This document shows, piece after piece, positions 57,979 to 64,000 of a stretch of DNA of 64,000 nt. How positions within the stretch are numbered: position 1 is the first letter of the stretch; each line of letters opens with the position of its first letter. The stretch is from positions 1 to 64,000 of the forward strand of contig CANJRD010000013.1 in assembly GCA_947476695.1 (NCBI GenBank). Direction: 5' to 3'. Under the pieces are notes generated by a model that was not told the origin of the DNA, made no database searches, and saw only the letters and a program-made list of their open reading frames with translations. Position numbers and translations under genes: made by a program. This stretch comes from Rhodospirillaceae bacterium (GTDB taxonomy: Bacteria > Pseudomonadota > Alphaproteobacteria > Rhodospirillales > Rhodospirillaceae).

Positions 57979-59493
57979 TTACTTCATGTCCCAAGTTTCG
58001 GGATGCACCCAATCGAGGCTGGGCGTGAAGCTTTTCACTTTCGGTGAGAGGCCATCGAACTCGACCTGCTGCCACAGCACGATGCCCGCCGGAGCGTCAC
58101 GTTCTAGCCTGGCGACTTCCCCGTAGAGCGCGGCGCGTTTGGTCAGGTCCTGCTCCAACATCGCTTGTTTGACCACGGCGACAATGTTGGCGTCGCAGTT
58201 GAACGGCTGCCGCTCGTTCACCGGATTGACGCAGGAACGGTGGCGGTAGTCGATGATCGGATCGCTGCCGCGCGTGAACATGTTGAACAGGTCGACGTTG
58301 AGGCGGCCGTTGAACAGATCCAGTTGCTGCTCAAGCGTCGGGCGGCTGAGGAGGTCGAGTTTCACGCCGATCTTGGCAAGGTCGCTGGCGACCAACTGGT
58401 AGGCCGAGAGAGGAATGGACTCGCCGTTGGCGACGCCCATCTTCAGGCTGAGCCCGTTGGCGAAGCCGGCTTCCGCCAACAGCTTCTTTGCGCCGGCGGG
58501 ATCGTAGGGGATCGGCGTCAGCCTTGGATCGAAGCCGAAAGCGCCGGGATGTGTCAGCTGGCTCGCGGGCGCGGTGGCTTTCGCCATCACGGTGTCGGCA
58601 ATGGTTTGCCGGTCCACGGCCATGTTGAGCGCGCGGCGAACGCGCGGGTCTTTCAGCGGCGACTTCGCCGCCGTCGAGACGAAGCCGAGGAAGTATACAT
58701 TGGAACTGAGGCGGCGCTGGAACGTGCCGCCCAGCTGCTCGATGGTGCTTTTGGATTCCGGGTTGAGCAGGTAGGCGATATCCGCCGCGCCGGAGGCCAG
58801 GGCCTGCACGCGCGACAGTTCATCCGGCAGCAACATGAGGGTGAGCTTGTCTAACTTCGCCGGATGCCACGAGGTCTTGTTGGCGGTGAAGACAAGATTG
58901 GTATTGCCCATCTGTTCGAGCACGAAGGGGCCGGTGCCGATGGGCTTCTCGGCATAGCGTTCCGCGCCCAACTCGCGCCACAACTTCGGTGCCACCACGC
59001 GCCACACGGCGGCGTGCAACGGGAACAGCGGGTCGGGCTCGTTCAATTTGACCCGCACCGTCAACGCATCGACCGCCTCGGCGGACGCGACTTGATACAG
59101 CGTGCTGCCCAATGTCTGCGACCGCCCAATGGGCGAGGCGAGGAACTCCGCCGAAGTGACGATGGCGTCGGCGTCGAAGGCTTCCCCGTTCGAGAATTTG
59201 ACGTTGGGGCGTAGTTTGAAAATCCAGGACGATGGATTTTCGGACTGCCACTCCATCGCCAGCGCCGGGACGATAGTGCCCTTGTCGTCGATGGTGGTGA
59301 GGGTGTCGTACAGCGCCTGTAATTGGATCGTCGCCGGCAGGCTGATGCCCTGATAAGGGCTGCGATGCTAGCCTGTGCCAATGGGCAGCACGCCCACGGC
59401 GATCCGCATATGTCCGCCCGCCTGTGCGTCGGCGACACTCAGGCCGAGGACGACGCAGCCTGCGACGAAGGCGCGGGCGAGCCGTCGCGTCAT
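57979..59493 (-). pseudogene. ABC-transporter family 5 solute-binding protein gene interrupted by an amber codon
   Basis: The intact part (ATG 59256 or upstream) has the family 5 landmarks LRPNVKFSNGEAFDADAIVT, TGPFVLEQMGN and ARVRRALNMAVDR-like RRALNMAVDRQTIADTV. In the same frame, 5' of it, lies a Sec signal peptide from ATG 59493 (MTRRLARAFVAGCVVLGLSV) reading into MRIAVGVLPIGTG, then TAG (59368-59370) and HRSPYQGISLPATIQLQALY. One point mutation thus separates the signal from the body. A truncated, unexported protein from a downstream start is possible. No permease or ATPase genes of the transporter are in the window. Confidence 0.75.
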
Positions 59494-59616
59494 CTGATGC
59501 TTTTTATAGCGGAATGGTCTTGAAGCCTGTGTCTGCACGGGCGCTTCCGAAGGTCATGACCGCAGCGGGTGTATCAGCCACGGTATCCCCCCGGAAGCGC
59601 TCCGGGCAACGGTAGT

Positions 59617-62007
59617 TTAGAACTCGTAGGACGCGCGCACGCCGATCGAACGCTTGCGCGGGACCATCAGGAACACCGTCGGATACTGCGTGGTGACCGC
59701 CGGGCGCGGATCGATCGAAGTCGAGCCGCGGCGGCCGCCGCCCCACTGGTTGTTCTCGAACAGGTTGGTCACATAGGCCTCGACGCGCTTGTTGCCGCCC
59801 TGGGCACCGATGCGCAGGTTCACGTTGTTGGCCGAGCCGATCCAGCTCTGGTTGAACTCGTCGGTGTAGGTGCGGCCGGTGTAGGTGAGCTCGCCGCGAA
59901 CGTACCAGCTGTACTCGTCGTTAATGGGGCGATGATACCCGGCAGTCAGCGAGGCGCTGGACGTCGGGTATTCGAACACCTTCAGGTTCGAGCCGAAGGT
60001 CATACCCGTGGCGGCGAAGGCGGTCGGCGAAGCGAAACCGTTGAAGCGCGAGCCGATGATGTCGAGCGAGCCGCCGATGTCGATGTTCTCGTTGACCGCG
60101 GCGTTGGCTTCGACTTCCAGACCGAGCAGCTTGCCGGTACGCACGGTGTAAACCGTGGCGAAGGGCGCGATGACCGTCGGGCCGCAAGCGTTCGCCGGGC
60201 AGGCGTAGTTGACCTGGTTCTTCAGGTTACTCCACTTGCCGTAGTAACCGGTGATCGCATAGCGGAACCAGCTGGTCTGCTGCTTGAGGCCGATTTCAAA
60301 GCTGTCGAGCGTTTCGGCGCCGGTCTTGTCGACATAGCCCGGGTCGGACTTGATCTGCGTCTGCAGCGCGGCGCTGTAGAGCGGCACGGCGGCGTTCGAG
60401 AAGCCCGGGTTGATGCCGCGAGCCCAGCTTGTATAGACCGTCATGTCCGACATCGGCTTGTAGCTCAGGATCACGCGCGGTGCGAAGCCGGTGAAGTTGA
60501 GCGTGACTTGCGCCGGCGTCCCGTAAGCGGTGGTCACCGAGTCACGCTGATAGCGGCCTTCGAGGTCGAGGCTGAGACTGTCGAGGATGCTGTAGTGCGC
60601 ACCCGCGAACACGCCCCAGTACTTGACCTGCGACTGCGAGGCATAGATCTGCGGCGCGGCGTAGGTGATGCCCCCGGTCGTGTTGGCGCGCACCGCGAAG
60701 CCCGACGTCGGGATACCGAGTTCGGCCTGACGGAAGACGTTGCCGCCGACCAACCACGTGAATCGTTGATCCTGTGGCGACGACAGACGGACCTCGCCTT
60801 CGGTGTCTTCCCAGACGCCGGGTATGATGCTGGCCGATGCGCCGTCCAGCTGCGCTGATTGCACCGAAATGGAGCGCGACAGTGAATCGCCGAAAGCGCC
60901 ATAGAGCGTGTAACCGTCGGCGAAATCATAGGTCGCTTCGGCGGTGATCCAATCGAACAGGCCGCGCTGGCCCATGTGGTTGAGCGATGGCAGGCGGTTG
61001 TGCAACGCGAAGTCCACCGCCGTCAGCGGGTTGGCTTTGTTGTTGTTCAGGATGTCGCGGATGATATTCGGCGACGTCGTTTGCGACAGCGCCTGGGTGA
61101 CGAAGCTGGTGGGCACATCCCACAGGTTCTTCGGGATTCCGGGGCTGCCCATCTTCGGGATCTCGCCGCACCAGAACTGGAAGGTGCCGCGCAGACATTC
61201 CGTGCTGCCCTGGATGTTCGGCTTGCTGGCGTTCATGTCGACGATGAGCGCCGGGGAGTCATTGGTTTCCGTGTGCGTGTAGCGCACGCGGAGCTTCAAG
61301 TTATCGGTCGGGCGCAGCACCAGCTGCGCGTTCACGGTGTCAGTTTTCTGTTCGCCGATGCGGCCGCCGTCGCTCGAGCGGTACTGACCGGCGACCTGGT
61401 TCGAACTGCCCGAGAGGCGGAACGACGCCCAATCGGTCAGCGGGCCTTCGGCGCTGAGGTTGAAGGTATGGCCGTTATAGGACTCGATCGACCCCGACCC
61501 GCGCGCGGTGAAGTGATCCGCCGGCTGCTTGGTGATGAAGTTGATCGCGCCGCCGAAGGTGCTGCGCCCGAAGTAGGCGCTCTGCGGTCCCTTGATGACT
61601 TCGATGCGTTCCACGTCGTCGAAGGTCAGGTTCTGCGCGCCGCCGAGCAGATAGAGGCCATCGACGAACACCGCGCCCAGCTGGCCGAGCGATTGGCCGG
61701 CGCCGGCGTTCATGCCGCGGAAGCGGTAGGACGGCAGTGTGCGCGCCCCGTTCTGGGTGTTCATCTGGCGATAGCTGAAGCCCGGTGTGAACTTCTGCAG
61801 GTCCTGAATGTCTTTCAGCTGCGCCTGATCGATGCTCGCGGCCGAGAAGCTGGTGATTGCCAGCGGAATGTCGGTGAGGTTTTCCTCGCGCTGGCGGGCG
61901 GTGACGACGATTTCCTCCAGCACGCCTTGAGCGAATGCTGCGGCGCCCGGAACGGCGCAGAGAAGCGCGGTGTACGCCAACGCGTTGCGATAAGCCTTCA
62001 AGCGCAT
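59617..62007 (-). CDS. TonB-dependent outer-membrane receptor
   Basis: 796 residues: signal peptide of about 26 residues, the TonB-box-like EEIVVTARQREENL, a plug domain (IPLAITSFSAASID, RIEVIKGPQSAYFGRSTFGGAINFITK) and a 22-strand barrel ending ASYEF. Substrate unknown; the adjacent amidohydrolases suggest a large organic compound. ATG at 62005-62007 with AGGGGGA just upstream. The longer N-terminal frame is rejected. Confidence 0.9.
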   Translation of the reverse strand: MRLKAYRNALAYTALLCAVPGAAAFAQGVLEEIVVTARQREENLTDIPLAITSFSAASIDQAQLKDIQDLQKFTPGFSYRQMNTQNGARTLPSYRFRGMNAGAGQSLGQLGAVFVDGLYLLGGAQNLTFDDVERIEVIKGPQSAYFGRSTFGGAINFITKQPADHFTARGSGSIESYNGHTFNLSAEGPLTDWASFRLSGSSNQVAGQYRSSDGGRIGEQKTDTVNAQLVLRPTDNLKLRVRYTHTETNDSPALIVDMNASKPNIQGSTECLRGTFQFWCGEIPKMGSPGIPKNLWDVPTSFVTQALSQTTSPNIIRDILNNNKANPLTAVDFALHNRLPSLNHMGQRGLFDWITAEATYDFADGYTLYGAFGDSLSRSISVQSAQLDGASASIIPGVWEDTEGEVRLSSPQDQRFTWLVGGNVFRQAELGIPTSGFAVRANTTGGITYAAPQIYASQSQVKYWGVFAGAHYSILDSLSLDLEGRYQRDSVTTAYGTPAQVTLNFTGFAPRVILSYKPMSDMTVYTSWARGINPGFSNAAVPLYSAALQTQIKSDPGYVDKTGAETLDSFEIGLKQQTSWFRYAITGYYGKWSNLKNQVNYACPANACGPTVIAPFATVYTVRTGKLLGLEVEANAAVNENIDIGGSLDIIGSRFNGFASPTAFAATGMTFGSNLKVFEYPTSSASLTAGYHRPINDEYSWYVRGELTYTGRTYTDEFNQSWIGSANNVNLRIGAQGGNKRVEAYVTNLFENNQWGGGRRGSTSIDPRPAVTTQYPTVFLMVPRKRSIGVRASYEF

Positions 62008-62338
62008 GAAAGTCCCCCTAAAGCGACTGTCCGAATCCGCTCCCCGCGGATGGCCGCCCCAACGGCCAAGACAGTCCAAAATCATAGTAATCGTCAGGTC
62101 CGCGGGAATAGCCAGCAAACGACTTTTGGGAAAAAGGCTATGCCCTTTTGGCAACGAGCTATCACGTCTGCGTTTGGTCCAGCGGCTCCGTTCAATTCGC
62201 GAGCGCGTGGCGAATGTCCACGCCGCGAGACGGTGTTTGCCGCGCCGCTTCAAAGAACATGACGCAGCCCCTTTCGCTCGCGCCGCATAAGCCGGATGAT
62301 CGCTCGGGATTCGGGGATTCATAAGCGGGGAGATAACG
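62008..62338. promoter_or_regulatory. Divergent promoter region of the TonB receptor and the amidohydrolase genes
   Basis: 331 nt without a gene, containing AT-richer stretches near 62080-62140. Shared control of the two transcripts is plausible; I see no clear operator. Confidence 0.35.
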
Positions 62339-63661
62339 ATGCGCGTTTCCACACGGCGCCGGACACTGGCCATTGCCGCAATCTGCGCGGCCCTGAGCGC
62401 ACCCTTGGGTGCCGCGCAGGCAGACGTCCTGTTCGAGAACGTCACACTGATCGACGGCACAGGCAATCAACCGCTCGCGGGCGCTTCCGTGCTGGTGAAG
62501 GGCGATCAGATCGACGTCGTCTCCGCCGGCCCGATCAAGCACGATCGCGGCGTGCAGGTGGTCGACGGCAAGGGCAAGTTCCTGATGCCCGGCCTGATTG
62601 ACTCTCACGTCCATATCGGTGCCAACAAAATCACCGACGCGAATTCGGCCGAACAGCATCTGTGGGGCGTGCAGGCGCTGCAGAGCTACATCTACACGGG
62701 CGTCACCTCGATCTACGATTCCGGTAACGTCGCCGACTACATGTTCAAGCTCCGCGACGAGGAGCGGGCCGGTAAATTCCTCAGCCCGCGCGTGTTCGCC
62801 TCGGGCACGACCGTCGGCGCGCCGACAGGTTACGGCGCCACGCCGCGCGCGATGCAGGTGATCGAATGGGACAAGGCCAAGCCGGTGCTTGAGGCCTATT
62901 TCCGCGACCGTAAGCCGGATCTGCAGAAGATCGTCATCGACCGCCACAACTTCCCCATCGACAACCTGACCAAGGTCGTGCGCTTGGCGAACGAATACGG
63001 CATCCGCACCACCGTCCATGCGACGGCTGAGGAAGACTACAACGACGCGCTGGCGGCACATGTGGACGAGTTCGCCCACCAGATCCGCAGCGAGGTCTCG
63101 GCTCCGATGGTCCGGTTGCTGGCGACGCGCAAGATTCCGATGTCCACCACGGCCGCAGTGTTTGGTTACATCGAGCGCATCGGCGACGACGCGTCGTTCC
63201 TGGATCAGCCGCTGTGGAAGAACGCCGTCAACGCCGACATCATCACGGCGCAGAAGGGCCCGGAGCGCCAGCGCTATATCGAATCCGGCATGTCGGCGAA
63301 CTTCAAGAAGACCAACCACATCGCCTTGGGCAACGCCAAGAAGCTGCATGATGCAGGCGCAGTGCTGGCGGCGGGAACCGACCGCGGCTGGGGGCCGGCG
63401 CTGCATATGGAACTGGAACTGCTGCACGGCGCGGGCATTTCGCTGCTCGACATCACCCGCATCGCCACGCTCAACAACGCCATCTATCTCGGCAGGGAGA
63501 ACGACCTGGGTTCGATCCAGCGCGGCAAGCTTGCCGATCTCCTGCTTTTGAACGCCGATCCGACCAAGGATGTGAAAAACTTCCAGGCCATCGCGGCGGT
63601 CTACAAGGGCGGCGAGAAGGTCGACATGACCAAGCTCGATATCCCGGCCAACAAGAAATAA
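62339..63661 (+). CDS. Secreted metal-dependent amidohydrolase
   Basis: 440 residues with a signal peptide of about 29 residues ending AQA-DVLFE. Amidohydrolase motifs: HxH metal site GLIDSHVHIG (His 90, 92), VHATAE near 220 and the metal Asp in GTDRGWGP (about 345). Imidazolonepropionase-like class, exported to the periplasm. Such proteins hydrolyse peptide or amide bonds of small molecules. A hairpin (63666-63705) separates it from a second copy. Confidence 0.85.
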   Translation: MRVSTRRRTLAIAAICAALSAPLGAAQADVLFENVTLIDGTGNQPLAGASVLVKGDQIDVVSAGPIKHDRGVQVVDGKGKFLMPGLIDSHVHIGANKITDANSAEQHLWGVQALQSYIYTGVTSIYDSGNVADYMFKLRDEERAGKFLSPRVFASGTTVGAPTGYGATPRAMQVIEWDKAKPVLEAYFRDRKPDLQKIVIDRHNFPIDNLTKVVRLANEYGIRTTVHATAEEDYNDALAAHVDEFAHQIRSEVSAPMVRLLATRKIPMSTTAAVFGYIERIGDDASFLDQPLWKNAVNADIITAQKGPERQRYIESGMSANFKKTNHIALGNAKKLHDAGAVLAAGTDRGWGPALHMELELLHGAGISLLDITRIATLNNAIYLGRENDLGSIQRGKLADLLLLNADPTKDVKNFQAIAAVYKGGEKVDMTKLDIPANKK

Positions 63662-63665
63662 GCGA

Positions 63666-63705
63666 CAGACAAGGCGGCGGCGCGAGCGATCGCGCCGTCG
63701 TTGTC
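63666..63705 (+). terminator. Hairpin between the tandem amidohydrolase genes
   Basis: GGCGCGA / TCGCGCC with a GCGA loop, extended by GACAA / TTGTC around it, 4 nt after the first amidohydrolase stop. Confidence 0.55.
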
Positions 63706-63749
63706 GCGTCCTTTCTGAAACATCACTCGCGTATCATAAGGGATCTCGC

Positions 63750-64000
63750 GTGAACATCCGATCCTGGACCGCCGCATTGGCCATGTGCACGGCGCTGACG
63801 TTGCCGGTGGTGGGCGCATCGGCGGCCAACCTGCTGTTCGAGAACGTGACGCTGATCGACGGTACCGGTACGGCGCCTATCGTCGGGGCGTCCGTTCTCG
63901 TGAAGAATGACCGCATCGATCTCGTCTCGCCGGTACCGCTCAAGCATGAGGCGGGCGTGCAAGTGATCGACGGCACGGGCAAGTTCCTGATGCCGGGACT
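63750..64000 (+). CDS. Second secreted amidohydrolase, cut by the right edge
   Basis: From a GTG at 63750 (AAGGGA upstream) 83 codons are visible: signal peptide NIRSWTAALAMCTALTLPVV ending ASA, then NLLFENVTLIDGTGTAPIVG and GVQVIDGTGKFLMPGL. These match the first amidohydrolase (LFENVTLIDGTG, KGKFLMPGLID), so it is a tandem paralogue. The metal-binding HxH lies beyond the window. Confidence 0.8.
   Translation, partial: MNIRSWTAALAMCTALTLPVVGASAANLLFENVTLIDGTGTAPIVGASVLVKNDRIDLVSPVPLKHEAGVQVIDGTGKFLMPG

Noticed and set aside
59617-62466. 949-codon version of the TonB receptor
   Set aside because: The extra 153 residues precede a proper signal peptide and ribosome site at 62007.

Overview
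The window is high-GC chromosomal DNA, densely coded on both strands, and reads as an alphaproteobacterium. The signs are separate glyQ and glyS genes, an aa3 cytochrome oxidase operon with ctaG and DUF983, a RpoE/ChrR-type singlet-oxygen module beside cyclopropane-fatty-acid-synthase-like genes, a near match to the alphaproteobacterial general stress promoter, and TonB-receptor-based catabolism. The order cannot be fixed from sequence reading alone.

Layout. 1-5.9 kb (minus): a large TPR double glycosyltransferase cut by the left edge, a YcnI-like copper protein, a bifunctional aldolase/dehydrogenase and tRNA-Pro(CGG). 6-13.3 kb: polyprenyl diphosphate synthase, then a plus-strand run of DUF2007, a TrmN6-like methyltransferase, S49 peptidase, a zinc mini-protein, glyQ, glyS, an unknown gene and a VOC protein. 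13.3-16.2 kb is an accessory patch: an IS1595-type transposase broken by one stop codon, a HEPN-like gene with a small partner, and a region crowded with CTTAC/GTAAG sites. 16.2-19.1 kb: pyruvate phosphate dikinase with a Cro/YdaS-type helix-turn-helix protein fused in frame to its N-terminus. 19.2-24.2 kb: two Gly/Ala-rich secreted proteins, an S8 lipoprotein protease and two tandem S1C proteases. 24.3-27 kb: a dmsC remnant and a sulfur group (Usp, rhodanese, YeeE transporter, TusA). 27-35.9 kb: the aa3 oxidase operon (ctaC, ctaD, ctaG, ctaE, DUF983) facing a small membrane protein, DUF420, a divergent heme-copper-oxidase-like subunit that appears to lack the CuB histidine pair, and ctaB; then GST and a second DUF983. 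36-41.6 kb: a Fur-box-preceded unknown gene, a CFA synthase/DUF1365/FAD oxidoreductase operon and the divergent ecf sigma-chrR pair. 41.6-50.8 kb: a GT61-like protein, an OmpR regulator and Hpt protein without a kinase, and three tandem paralogous Tat-exported proteins of unknown function. 51-54.6 kb: XRE regulator, a frameshifted KGG stress protein, a second frameshifted small gene, a lone flagellin and a single-domain receiver. 54.6-64 kb: a catabolic region (cupin, dienelactone hydrolase, LysR, nitrilase-type amidase, a solute-binding protein interrupted by an amber codon, TonB receptor and two tandem secreted amidohydrolases, the last cut by the right edge).

How it fits together. The oxidase genes on both strands around 31.6 kb jointly cover structural subunits, copper delivery (CtaG), heme O synthesis (CtaB) and small accessory membrane proteins. 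The 36.6-41.6 kb genes match the membrane-lipid arm of the singlet-oxygen response known from Rhodobacter. The 54.6-64 kb genes look like uptake and hydrolysis of amide- or peptide-like compounds. The most unusual observations are the HTH-PPDK fusion with its apparent operator cluster, the adjacent HEPN-like gene pair, the oxidase-like protein without the CuB pair, and the three-copy Tat protein array. Several broken genes (transposase, dmsC, KGG, the RHH-like gene and the solute-binding protein) could be genuine decay or sequence errors.
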